Source of the DNA: DAIDKA01 sp963708865
Lineage (GTDB): Bacteria; Pseudomonadota; Gammaproteobacteria; Steroidobacterales; Steroidobacteraceae
Assembly (NCBI GenBank): GCA_963708865.1
Contig: CAVPUC010000004.1
Coordinates: 310,001 to 374,000 of the forward strand
Direction: 5' to 3'
DNA length: 64,000 bases
In this document: piece after piece, positions 9,314 through 17,647 of the stretch
Numbering within the stretch: position 1 is the first letter of the stretch
Layout of the letters: every line of letters begins with the position of its first letter
Program-made: the position numbers and the translations under genes
The notes under the pieces: model-generated
What the model saw: the letters and a program-made list of their open reading frames with translations, nothing else
Databases searched by the model: none
What the model was told of the DNA's origin: nothing

Positions 9314-10006
9314 ATGTACATGACCATCAGCAGACGCCTTGTTTCGGTTCTCGCGGCGGGGGCCCTGGCGGCCATGCTCGGCGGCGCTTTCGGTGGCGCG
9401 GTCGTCGCGGCCGACAAGCCGGCCGCGGCAGCCAACCCGCAGGTGCGCGTCACCACCAACCAGGGCGTCTTCGTCATCGAGCTGTATCCGGACCGCGCGC
9501 CGGTGACGGTGCAGGAGTTCCTCAAATACGTGAAGGAAGGGCAGTACACCCAGACCCTGTTCCACCGGGTGATTCCGGGCTTCCTGATCCAAGGGGGCGG
9601 CTTTTCGGCAGTCGATGAAAGCCTCAAGCCCACCCATGGCGTGGTACCCAATGAGTCCGGCAATGGCCTGCAGAACCGGGTCGGCTGGGTGGCGCTGGCG
9701 CGCACCGAGGCGCCGCACAGCGGTAACTGCCAGTTCTACATCAACCTCGCGGACAATTCGGAACTGGACCCGCTGCCGGTTCGCTGGGGCTACGCGGTGT
9801 TCGGCAAGGTCATCGACGGCATGGATGTCATCGAGCGCATCAGCACCGTGCCGGTCGGCGCCGAGGGCCGGTTCAAGAGCGATGCCCCCCTGACCCGCGT
9901 GGTCATCGAGAAGATAGAACTGGTCGGTCCGGGCGGCATCAAGCAAGACACACCCCGGGAGCTGGCACCGGCACCCACCGGCAATGAGGTCCTCTCGCCC
10001 AACTGA
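9314..10006 (+). CDS. ppiA: Periplasmic cyclophilin-type peptidyl-prolyl isomerase
   Basis: Cyclophilin (EC 5.2.1.8) that speeds proline isomerisation in exported proteins. A signal peptide (residues 1 to about 33, ending VVAAD) is followed by a full cyclophilin domain: the VTTNQGVFVIELYPDRAP strand, YTQTLFHRVIPGFLIQGGG with the catalytic FHRVI Arg, FYINL and a WGYAVFGKVIDGMDV C-terminus. The Trp of eukaryotic cyclosporin-binding forms is replaced, as usual in bacteria. ATG at 9314 or the second ATG at 9320 could start it; neither has a strong ribosome site. lpxH follows 28 bp downstream, the order also seen for ppiB-lpxH in relatives. Confidence 0.9.
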   Translation: MYMTISRRLVSVLAAGALAAMLGGAFGGAVVAADKPAAAANPQVRVTTNQGVFVIELYPDRAPVTVQEFLKYVKEGQYTQTLFHRVIPGFLIQGGGFSAVDESLKPTHGVVPNESGNGLQNRVGWVALARTEAPHSGNCQFYINLADNSELDPLPVRWGYAVFGKVIDGMDVIERISTVPVGAEGRFKSDAPLTRVVIEKIELVGPGGIKQDTPRELAPAPTGNEVLSPN

Positions 10007-10034
10007 GGATCGCATCAGGCAGGAGCCCACACCC

Positions 10035-10790
10035 GTGGCCGAACTGTTCGTCTCTGACCTGCATCTGGACGCACAGTCCCCCGCCGCCAATGAGCGCTTC
10101 CTCGGCTTTCTCAAGCAGGAGGCGGCGCAGGCCCGCGTGCTCTACATCCTCGGGGATCTGTTCGAGGCGTGGATCGGCGATGACGATCCGGATCCGGCCA
10201 AAGCGCGCATCTGCGCGGGCCTCAAGGAGCTGACCGAGCGCGGCGTGCCCTGCTTCGTGCTGCACGGCAATCGCGATTTTCTGCTGGGCGCACAATTTGC
10301 CGCGCGCACCGGCTGCCGCCTGCTCCCCGATCCGGTGATCGCCACGTTTGATGAGGAAGCCGTGCTGCTGACGCACGGGGATGCGCTGTGCGTGGATGAT
10401 CACCCCTACCAGGAACTGCGTACCACGGTGCGGGCGCCGACCTGGCAGCGGCGCTATCTGAAGCTGTCGCTGCCCACCCGCCAGATGCTGGCCAACCAGG
10501 TGCGGCGCGGCAGCCAGGCGCACACCTCACGCACCGTGCCCTACGTCATGGATGTCAATGCGGCGGCGGTCGATGCGGTGTGGCAAACCGGGGTCAGCCG
10601 CATCATCCACGGCCACACGCACCGACCCGCCATCCACACCGCCACGTTTGCGGGTCGGACGGTCGAGCGTATCGTGCTCGGAGCGTGGTATGAACAGGGC
10701 AGCTATCTGCTGCGTGAGGCAGGACGCTACAGCTTGCGCGAACTTAACTATTGCGCGGCAGGCGCGGGAGCGGCGGCCGGCGCGCGGTGA
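10035..10790 (+). CDS. lpxH: UDP-2,3-diacylglucosamine diphosphatase
   Basis: Lipid A biosynthesis enzyme that hydrolyses UDP-2,3-diacylglucosamine to lipid X and UMP at the inner membrane. All metallophosphoesterase motifs are present: DLHLD, GDLFEAWIGDD, GNRDFLLG, LTHGD, and HGHTHRP. The GTG at 10035 is chosen over the ATG at 9984 because the homology starts there (VAELFVSDLHLD) and an AGGAG site lies about 10 bases upstream. The 3' end overlaps the convergent Spy-like gene by 43 bp. About 251 residues, near the family norm. Confidence 0.93.
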   Translation: MAELFVSDLHLDAQSPAANERFLGFLKQEAAQARVLYILGDLFEAWIGDDDPDPAKARICAGLKELTERGVPCFVLHGNRDFLLGAQFAARTGCRLLPDPVIATFDEEAVLLTHGDALCVDDHPYQELRTTVRAPTWQRRYLKLSLPTRQMLANQVRRGSQAHTSRTVPYVMDVNAAAVDAVWQTGVSRIIHGHTHRPAIHTATFAGRTVERIVLGAWYEQGSYLLREAGRYSLRELNYCAAGAGAAAGAR

Positions 10791-11152
10791 TGCCGGGCGT
10801 AGGCCTCGGCCTCGACGATCGACTGGTACTTCTTGTACTGCTCATCGTTCAGCACCGGCTTCAATTTCGCCATGGCGGCGTCTTCGATCTTCTGATGGTT
10901 CTGATGCGCGCTCGCAAGGTCAGTCTTCTGCTCGCGCTCCTGCTTCATGGAGGCGGCGAGGGCCGCCCGCTCCTCCTCCAGAATCTTCTGGAACTGCGGC
11001 TTTTGCGCATCCGTCAGCGACAGATCCTTGGCCAGCTGCGCCATGCGCACCTGCGGGTCGGGCGCACTCCCGGCGGCGGGCGCCTGGGCGAGAGTGAGCG
11101 TGCTCAAGCTTACCGCGCCGAGCGCGAGGATCGTTGCGAGGAGTTTTTTCAT
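10748..11152 (-). CDS. Spy/CpxP-like periplasmic protein
   Basis: Exported protein of about 134 residues. ATG at 11152 starts the signal peptide (MKKLLATILALGA, cleavage near LAQA). The mature part is almost wholly helical and charged, with LSLTDAQKPQFQKILEEERAAL and LKPVLNDEQYKKYQ, the LTxxQ-like repeats of the Spy/CpxP/heavy-metal-resistance family. An Ala/Pro-rich tail ends it. Family members act as ATP-independent periplasmic chaperones or stress sensors. It is the last gene of the ompR-envZ-membrane-protein string, 4 bp after its neighbour, suggesting it is an output of that system (inference). Confidence 0.72.
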   Translation of the reverse strand: MKKLLATILALGAVSLSTLTLAQAPAAGSAPDPQVRMAQLAKDLSLTDAQKPQFQKILEEERAALAASMKQEREQKTDLASAHQNHQKIEDAAMAKLKPVLNDEQYKKYQSIVEAEAYARHHRAPAAAPAPAAQ

Positions 11153-11156
11153 GAGG

Positions 11157-11627
11157 CTATCGTACCCGCAGCAGCCGCTTGATGACCAGCGCCATCGGCA
11201 CGCTGAAGGCAAACGTGTGGGCCATGAGCCCGTTCAGGACGCTGTACACCGTGTAGGTGGGCGGTGCCGGGGAGAACAGCGCCAGCACCACGTTGTGCAT
11301 GACGACCCAGGCGAAAATTCCGTAGCACAGCGCGGCGAACGTGGCTTCGATCGAGCGGGCGCGCAACGCCGGCCAGATGAGCGCGAAGCCGATTCCCCAG
11401 ATCACCGCCGTCAGGAAGTGGATACCGACCCCGAGCGCGAAGGCGCCGGCGCCAAGCCTGCGGATCCCGGTGCCGAAGCTGAGCACAGCGGTGTTTTCGG
11501 CGATGCCGTAGGCGCTGGTCAAGTGCAGCAGCCGCACCCACACGATGAGCTCGTAGAGCCAGCTGGTCACGGCGCCGACCACCCCGCCGGCCACCCCCGC
11601 GCGCAGCTGCGCCGCGGATACCTTCAT
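11157..11627 (-). CDS. Conserved-looking four-helix membrane protein of unknown function
   Basis: 156 residues with about four transmembrane segments (AGVAGGVVGAVTSWLYEL, AGAFALGVGIHFLTAVIW, TFAALCYGIFAWVVMHNVVL, AHTFAFSVPMALVI). The general shape resembles DUF1440/YagU-type membrane proteins but I cannot assign it. Its ATG overlaps the histidine kinase stop as ATGA, so it is translationally coupled to the sensor kinase. No catalytic motif is visible. Confidence 0.65.
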   Translation of the reverse strand: MKVSAAQLRAGVAGGVVGAVTSWLYELIVWVRLLHLTSAYGIAENTAVLSFGTGIRRLGAGAFALGVGIHFLTAVIWGIGFALIWPALRARSIEATFAALCYGIFAWVVMHNVVLALFSPAPPTYTVYSVLNGLMAHTFAFSVPMALVIKRLLRVR

Positions 11628-13072
11628 CAACTCGACCGCGGCAGGGTGAGCGTCGCCTGGAGCCCCCCCTGCGGGAGGTTTGACAGGGTCAGTGAGCCGC
11701 CATGGGCCTGCGCGATGTCGCGCGCGATGCACAACCCCAGTCCGGTGCCGCCGGTGTCGCGGTTGCGGGAGGATTCCACCCGGTAGAAGGGTTCAAATAC
11801 GCGCACCAGATGCTCAGCGGGAATGCCGGGCCCGCAATCGCGCACCGAGATCGTCACGGCCGCGCCATCCGCCACGTGCACGCTCACACCACCGCCGAAT
11901 TTGCTGGCATTGGAAAGCAGATTGGTGAGGCAGCGCTTCAACGCCATGGGTTTGCCCGCGTACAGCACCCGCACCCGGCCGTGAACCTCAAACGGGGTAC
12001 CGATTTCCGCAAATTCAGTCTGCAGCGTGCCGAGCAGCTCATTGATGTCAACGGCCTCGGCAGGTTCATCGTCATTGAGCCCGCGCAGCACCGTCAAGGC
12101 GCCATGCACCATGTTTTCCATCTCATCGAGGTCGCGATCGACGCGAAACTGCAGATCCGGGTCCTCGAGCGCGGCCACGCGCAGCCGCAAACGCGTCAGC
12201 GGCGTCTTCAGATCATGCGACATCGCCGCGAGCACCCGGGTACGACTGTCCACATGCCGCTGCATGCGCTCCTGCATGGTGTTGAAGGCGCGCGCCGCAT
12301 CGCGCACTTCGCGCGAGCCGCGCTCGATCAGGGGCGGCTGGCGCAAATCTCGGCCCACCGCCTCGGCGGCACGCGACAGATCGGACAGCGGCAGCGTGAT
12401 GCCGCGCGTCACCGCATAGATCGCGATGGCGGTGAGCACCGCGAGCAGGATCAGATTGAACAGCAGCGAACGCGGCAGCGGCGCCACCCGCTGTCCTTGC
12501 GCCAGCCGGAACAGCAGCGCATCGCCCCCCGGAATGCCGATACTCACATCATAGAGCTGGCCACCGCGCTCAAACGCTTCAGCCCCCGGGCGTCCCAAGG
12601 TGAGCGCGGTCTTGTTCAGGTCCGTGGTCGGCGTGACCGCAACCTGGTAGTCAGCGCCCAGTACCTGGCGCAGCTGCCGCTCGAGCGACTGCCTGAAGTC
12701 CGGAACGGTGGCACTGAGCCCGGGCGGCTCAAACAGTGGTTGCAGCCGCGGGGCCGGCGGCGGCCGAGGGAACCGCGATCTGCGGAACTGTGAGCTCTGC
12801 AGCAGTGAACTCGCCTGCACGCGCTCATCGGGTTGCAGCAGCTGCATGGAGGCGGTCATGTCGACGACGCGGCGCGACCATTCGCGCACCGAGGCCTGCA
12901 CCAGGGTGCGATCCCGGTCGCGCGAGACCAGATAAGTGGAAATGAGGGTCGCCGCCAGCACGCCGATGAGCACCGCGGAAAACAGCTGCGCAAAGAGCGA
13001 ACGCGGCCACAAGGACACTCGCCAGCGGCGTAGCCGCGGAGCAGCTTCAGGCGGTCTCGACCCCAACCCCAA
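11627..13072 (-). CDS. EnvZ-like sensor histidine kinase
   Basis: Membrane sensor kinase paired with the response regulator just upstream. Order: TM1 at about residues 27-48, a periplasmic domain of about 150 residues with a Pro/Arg-rich stretch, TM2 at about 203-222, a HAMP domain, the dimerisation helix with phospho-acceptor His286 (AMSHDLKTPLTR), then an ATPase domain with NLLSNASKFG, DCGPGIP and GGTGLGLCIA. The first possible start is a TTG at 13072, overlapping ompR by 26 bp; a GTG at 13018 is an alternative. The sensed signal is unknown. Confidence 0.88.
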   Translation of the reverse strand: MGLGSRPPEAAPRLRRWRVSLWPRSLFAQLFSAVLIGVLAATLISTYLVSRDRDRTLVQASVREWSRRVVDMTASMQLLQPDERVQASSLLQSSQFRRSRFPRPPPAPRLQPLFEPPGLSATVPDFRQSLERQLRQVLGADYQVAVTPTTDLNKTALTLGRPGAEAFERGGQLYDVSIGIPGGDALLFRLAQGQRVAPLPRSLLFNLILLAVLTAIAIYAVTRGITLPLSDLSRAAEAVGRDLRQPPLIERGSREVRDAARAFNTMQERMQRHVDSRTRVLAAMSHDLKTPLTRLRLRVAALEDPDLQFRVDRDLDEMENMVHGALTVLRGLNDDEPAEAVDINELLGTLQTEFAEIGTPFEVHGRVRVLYAGKPMALKRCLTNLLSNASKFGGGVSVHVADGAAVTISVRDCGPGIPAEHLVRVFEPFYRVESSRNRDTGGTGLGLCIARDIAQAHGGSLTLSNLPQGGLQATLTLPRSS

Positions 13073-13766
13073 TGACGTACCCCTCTCCGTACACTGTTTT
13101 TATGATCTGCGAGGCACGTGCGTCATCACCCAACAGCTGGCGCAGCCGGCTGACGCGTACATCGATGCTGCGATCCTGAGGATCCGCCTCCCGGCCGCGC
13201 AACAAGGTTGCCAGCTGTGAGCGTGACAGAACTCGGCTCGGAGAGCCTAATAAAACCGTCAGCAGCCGGTATTCGGCGCCGCTCAGCGGCACCGAGCCCC
13301 CCTCGATATCGGTCAGGGTACGGGTGGTGGTGTTGAGCTCCCAGCCGCCGAAACGGAACTTGCGCACGACGGCCGAGTCCGGATCCTTGGGTGCGTGGGC
13401 CGCCCGCCGCAGCACCGCCTTGATCCGCACCAACAGCTCCCGCGGGTTGAAGGGCTTGGCCAGATAGTCATCCGCACCCACCTCCAGGCCCACGATGCGA
13501 TCCACATCCTCACCCCGGGCGGTGAGCATGATGATGGGCACCTGCGAGTGACGGCGCAGGTCCCGGCACAGCGCCAGGCCATCATCGCCCGGGAGCATCA
13601 GGTCCAGTACGATGAGATCGAAATGGGTTTGCTGCATGGCCGCAGCCATAGCTTTGCCATCCGCGACAGGTGTCGTACGGAAGCCATTGGTCTCCAGATA
13701 TTTGGCCAGCAAGCTGCGGATCTCGCGATCATCATCGACAATGAGAATATGGGGTTGATCGCTCAT
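13047..13766 (-). CDS. OmpR/PhoB-family response regulator
   Basis: DNA-binding response regulator of 239 residues. The receiver domain (1-120) has the acidic pocket DDD at 11-13, phospho-acceptor Asp55 (VLDLMLPGDDG) and Lys104 (YLAKPF). The C-terminal winged helix includes LSGAEYRLLTVLL and DVRVSRLRQLLGDD and ends in GEGYVIGVG. First gene of the operon with the kinase, the membrane protein and the Spy-like gene. Closest in look to OmpR, but target genes cannot be named. Confidence 0.92.
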   Translation of the reverse strand: MSDQPHILIVDDDREIRSLLAKYLETNGFRTTPVADGKAMAAAMQQTHFDLIVLDLMLPGDDGLALCRDLRRHSQVPIIMLTARGEDVDRIVGLEVGADDYLAKPFNPRELLVRIKAVLRRAAHAPKDPDSAVVRKFRFGGWELNTTTRTLTDIEGGSVPLSGAEYRLLTVLLGSPSRVLSRSQLATLLRGREADPQDRSIDVRVSRLRQLLGDDARASQIIKTVYGEGYVIGVGVETA

Positions 13767-13873
13767 GGCTTGGCCTGCTTAGTTGTAAGAGATTGTTTAA
13801 ACAAAAACGCGCCCAACGAACTCGAATCGTCCCTTTCCTGTCCAACGCACGACCCGTCCAAACGGAGACACAA

Positions 13874-14516
13874 TTGTCACGACTGAGTTGCATCCTGTCA
13901 GCAATTTTTATGGCGGGCGCCGCGGCGGTGCTCGTGCGGATGCTCCACTACCCTCGCCACCCGGGCGCCCCGCGGTGTGGATCTGGGTGGCGAATGGCAG
14001 ATCGACCTCGCCCTGAGTGACTTTCCGCAAGAAGCGGTCCCGGCGCAGTCGCCCATCATCGGCAGTCCCACTGACACGGGCGGTGGCCAGGCGGGCGGGC
14101 GCGGGCGTGGTCGCCGCGGCATGGGCGGCGCCGGTGGGATGCCCATGGCGGGCGGCGGCCCCGGTCGCGGCGGCTCGCTCGAACACCACTTTGCCATGCC
14201 GCCGCATCTGTCGATCAGCCAGACGGCCCGGGTTTTCACCGTCGATATCACCATGCCCGACGGCAAGCACGTCACCAACTCGTACACCGCCGGGGAAAAA
14301 AGCGTCGTGACCACGACGCGCGGGGCGGCCAACCGCACCCTGGGCTGGGATGGCGATGGTTTCCTGATCCGCACCCAGGTGGGCGAGAAGGGCCCGCAGT
14401 CGGACGTACGCTATGCCCTTGAGCATGACGGCACGCTCTCGGTCACCTCCACCATCAGCCGCTCCGGCATCTACGACTTTCAGTACACCCTGGAATACGA
14501 CCGCGCCACGCCCTGA
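13874..14516 (+). CDS. Exported glycine/arginine-rich protein of unknown function (frameshifted)
   Basis: Not recognised. A TTG at 13874, preceded by GGAGA, opens a signal-peptide-like segment (SRLSCILSAIFMAGAAAVLV). The frame breaks at least once between about 13935 and 13975. The main body begins VDLGGEWQIDLALSDFP and contains a low-complexity Gly/Arg/Met tract (GGRGRGRRGMGGAGG) at about 14085-14180, followed by a beta-rich domain (LSISQTARVFTVDITMPDGK, GIYDFQYTLEYDR). It diverges from ompR. The RG tract resembles the one in the exported protein at 1053-1770. Confidence 0.62.
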
Positions 14517-14524
14517 CGGTGCGG

Positions 14525-15144
14525 CTACGGCGGCCCGGAGTGGAAGCGGAACTGTTCATCCGGCAAGGTGGCAAGCTCGGCTTCGCGCTGCGCCAGGACC
14601 GCAAGCCGGGCGCGCCAATTCAGGCCGCTGTGCTGCGCCGCCTGCACCGCCAGGCGCAGGTAGAGTTGAAAATGCCGCGCCTCCGAATGCTCAAGCTGGG
14701 CGTAGAAGCGATCGAGCGGCGCGGCCAGCTTGGGTGCGAGCCGCGCAAAGCGCTCCGCCGAACGCGCTTCGATCAAGGCGCCGCGTCAGCAGCAGATCGA
14801 GTTTGCGCTGTGGCTCGGCGGTGTGCGACACGGCCCGCAAGCCCGCGGCGTAACGGCCGGGTTTGGCGCGCGCGTGGGGCACCGCCAGTTGCAGCAGCAG
14901 CGCCTGCACCTGCTCGAAGTGGCGCAGCTCCTCGCGCGCCAGGCGCGACAGCGCGAGCGTCAGGGCCGTGTCCTCGGGGTAGGCGAAAATCAGCGCCAGC
15001 GCCGTGGAAGCCGCTTTCTTCTCGCACGCCAGATGATCCACCAGCAGCGCCTGCCAGCGCTCGCACGCGAGCGTCACCCAGCCCGGCGGGGTTGGCTGCC
15101 AGCAGGATCTGCTCCGGGATCGCGGCCGCCTCAGTCGCGTTCAC
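14525..15144 (-). CDS. miaE: tRNA 2-methylthio-N6-isopentenyladenosine hydroxylase (two frameshifts)
   Basis: MiaE is a diiron monooxygenase that hydroxylates ms2i6A37 in tRNA. Across two indels (near 15085 and 14780) the protein reads as a ferritin-like four-helix bundle with the diiron ligands: LACEKKAAS, REELRHFEQV and SEARHFQLY. Restored length is about 206 residues, matching the family. The start is a GTG at 15144 that overlaps the corrected stop of the upstream kinase gene as GTGA. Assignment rests on helix motifs and size. Confidence 0.85.
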
Positions 15145-16403
15145 GCCGCCCGCTCCCCGGCACGCAGCTCCGCCAGCGCCACGCCGATCGCCTGCGGCGG
15201 CCTCGTGCGCCGACTGCGAACCGGTCCGCCGGCTGCTTGGCGAGCAGTTTCAACAGCAGCGCTTGCAGGGCGGCTTGCGACTCGGGCAACTGCGGCACCG
15301 GCGACTTGCGGTGCATGTAGATGATGGCCATCGGATTTTCGGCCACGAAGGGTTTGCGCCCGCAGAGCATTTCAAACAGGATGACGCCCAGACTGTACAG
15401 GTCGCTGCGCGCATCGATCGGTTCACCGTGTCCCTGCTCGGGACTCATGTAGTGCGGCGTGCCGATGATCTGGCCCGCATCCGTGATGTCCTGCGCCAGC
15501 GCCGCATCCTTGGCGAGACCAAAATCGATGAGCGCGACGCCACCACCCTGCCGCAGCATGACGTTGGCCGGTTTGAGATCGCGATGCAGCACCCCCGTGG
15601 CGTGCACCGCAGCCAGTCCCAACGCAATGTCCTGCGCGATCTGCAGCGCTTCGGTGGCGCGCAGCGGCGCGCGCAGGCGCTGCCGCAGATCACCCGCATC
15701 AAAATACTCCATGATCATGTAGGCATGCTCATCGCTGATCCCGAGATCGTAGACTTTCACGACGTACTCGGGCGCCACGCGCTGCGCCATGTCGTGCTCC
15801 TGCAGCAGGCGACGGAAGGCATGATCCAGCTGCGAGTCGCTCTTCACGTCGCGCGCCACTTTGATGGCCACCAGTTCGCCGCGCGCATCGCTTTCCGCGA
15901 CATGCAGTTCAGCGAAATGACCGGTCGCGAGGGTGCGAATGCGCCGATAGCCCGGAATGCGCGCGCCGCTGAAGCGCTGTTCCGCCGCGACCTGCCCTGA
16001 GTGATGGCGCTTGGCGCGCGCGGCGGCCTGCAACGCGGCGGCACCGCGGATCGCGGCCAGCAGTGCCTCCGATGAGCCCCCGCTGCGGCACACGGCGGCG
16101 CAGGCACCCGCCTTCAGGGCGGCTTCGCACAGGGCATCGCCGGATTGATCGCTTAAAAATATCACCGGCGCGAAGCCGCGCCGCAGCGCCAGGGCGCTCA
16201 CTTCCTCGATGCTGCGCGTGGCATCGCACCAGGCATGATCCAGGACCACCGCATCGAAACCCTGCGCGCAGGATGTCCAGCGCCAGCGGGCCGCGTTGCA
16301 AGGGGTTGTAGTCGACCACCTCGGAGCGCAGCCAGCGCACCGCGACGCTGCTGCGCAGCTGCGTTTGCACCGCAGGGTCAGCGCTGATCAGCATGAGCCG
16401 CAT
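15141..16403 (-). CDS. Hanks-type Ser/Thr protein kinase with N-terminal receiver-like domain (frameshifted)
   Basis: About 420 residues. Residues 1-130 look like a receiver domain (MRLMLISADPAVQTQL; VLDHAWCDA; FLSDQSGD; AGACAAV) with a plausible acceptor Asp in VLDHAW, but the first pocket reads SADP instead of DD. The kinase domain then has VAIKVAR with the catalytic Lys, HRDLKPANV, DFGLAKD, a GTPHYMSPEQ activation segment and DLYSLGVILFEML, and ends directly after ADRF without PASTA or membrane segments, so it is cytosolic. Breaks near 16262 and twice at 15180-15215. It is coupled to miaE by a GTGA overlap. Substrates unknown. Confidence 0.82.
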
Positions 16404-16412
16404 ACGTTAAGT

Positions 16413-17647
16413 TTACAGGCTGACGCGGCCGCCCGCCCTGCGCTCGAACCAGCGGCGGGCCTGGGCGCTCGAGAGGTTCAAACCGACGGCCAGATCACCG
16501 ACATTGGTCCCCGTGGGGCCCGTATGGACCAGGTCCCCGGCGGCCTCCAGGGCGGATTGGGAATCCGCCATCAACAAACTGCGCTCCACATCGAGCCCCG
16601 CCACCGTCACCCGACCGCAGGTCTCCCCATCCACCAGCGCGCCGGCATCCTCGGTGGGACCATCGGTGCCATCGGTCCCGGCCGCGAGGAACAGCAGATC
16701 ATCCTGCCCCGCGATCAGGCGCGCGGCGGCGAGCGCCAGATGCTGGTTGCGGCCACCGCGACCGGGATTCGGCGGGCAGGCGCACCACCGACTCCCCGCC
16801 CCACACGCACACCTGCGCACCACTTAAAAACAGCTCATGGGTGAGCCGCACCGCCAAGCGGTCGGCATCGCCGGCAAAGCGTGAGTCGCTGATCCAGGTG
16901 CGCAGGTCCGCGGCGCGCTCGCCGACCGCCTGCATGGCATCTTCAATGCGCGCGATGATGCGGCGGGTCACCTGGTCCGCGGCACCCGGCGAGCGGCCCG
17001 AGGATGCCGCTGCCGATCAGCGCCGGATCATCCCCGGGAACATCCGAGACAAACAACGCCAGCGCCGCCGGCCCTGCAGAGCGGCGGTCAGGCCACCGCC
17101 CTTGAGGCGCGAGAGGGTGCGGCGGCGCGCATTGAGTTCAGCGATATCCTCGCCGCTCGCCAGGCCCGCGGCATTGAGCTGCCGCAGAGTGCTCGCAAGG
17201 TCGCGCCCGGGATGCCAGCACCTCGGCGAGAGCCGATGCGCCGCCGGAGATCAGGAATACCGGCGATCACCTCCGCCGGCATCGCCGCCACGAACTCAAA
17301 CAGGCGCTCGTCCGGCCAGCAGCGATCGCTCATCCGGCAGCGGATGGCTGCTCTCGATGACCTCGCGCGCCCGGCAGCTGCGCCGACCGCAGCCTCCAGA
17401 TGACCGTCCTTGGCGATGATCGAGCGTGCGCAGGATGCGCGCACCCAGGGCATCGTGAGCGCCAAGCGCCATGGCGCAGGCCGCCTTGCCCACGGCCGCG
17501 ACGTGGTAGCGCGTCGGCGCGCCGTGGATTGCGGATGAGGGACTTGAGGCTCTCAGCGGTGCGGCGGCGCCCGTCAACTGCGGCGAGACCGGCCTTGAGC
17601 AGTTCCAGTAACAGCTGACGACGCGGATCGCCGCCGGTCGCGTTCAG
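16413..17647 (-). CDS. Glycerate 2-kinase, MOFRL family (heavily frameshifted)
   Basis: Glycerate kinase (GckA/TtuD type; ATP plus glycerate to 2-phosphoglycerate). Pieces in order: LLLELLKAGLAAVD, VAAVGKAACAMALGA, SIIAKDGHLEAAV, ESSHPLPDERSLLAG, VFLISGGASALAEV, FVSDVPGDDPALIGSG, ARIEDAM, CVWGGESVV, and the family hallmark LAAGTDGTDGPTEDAGAL. At least seven or eight indels separate them, the densest damage in the window, so a true pseudogene cannot be excluded. The start is uncertain; the frame opens at a CTG beside the purF stop at about 17645. It ends 9 bp before the kinase gene. Confidence 0.75.

Noticed and set aside
14519..16000. A 493-codon plus-strand frame across miaE and the kinase
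   Set aside because: Shadow frame; the minus-strand translation shows all kinase and MiaE motifs.
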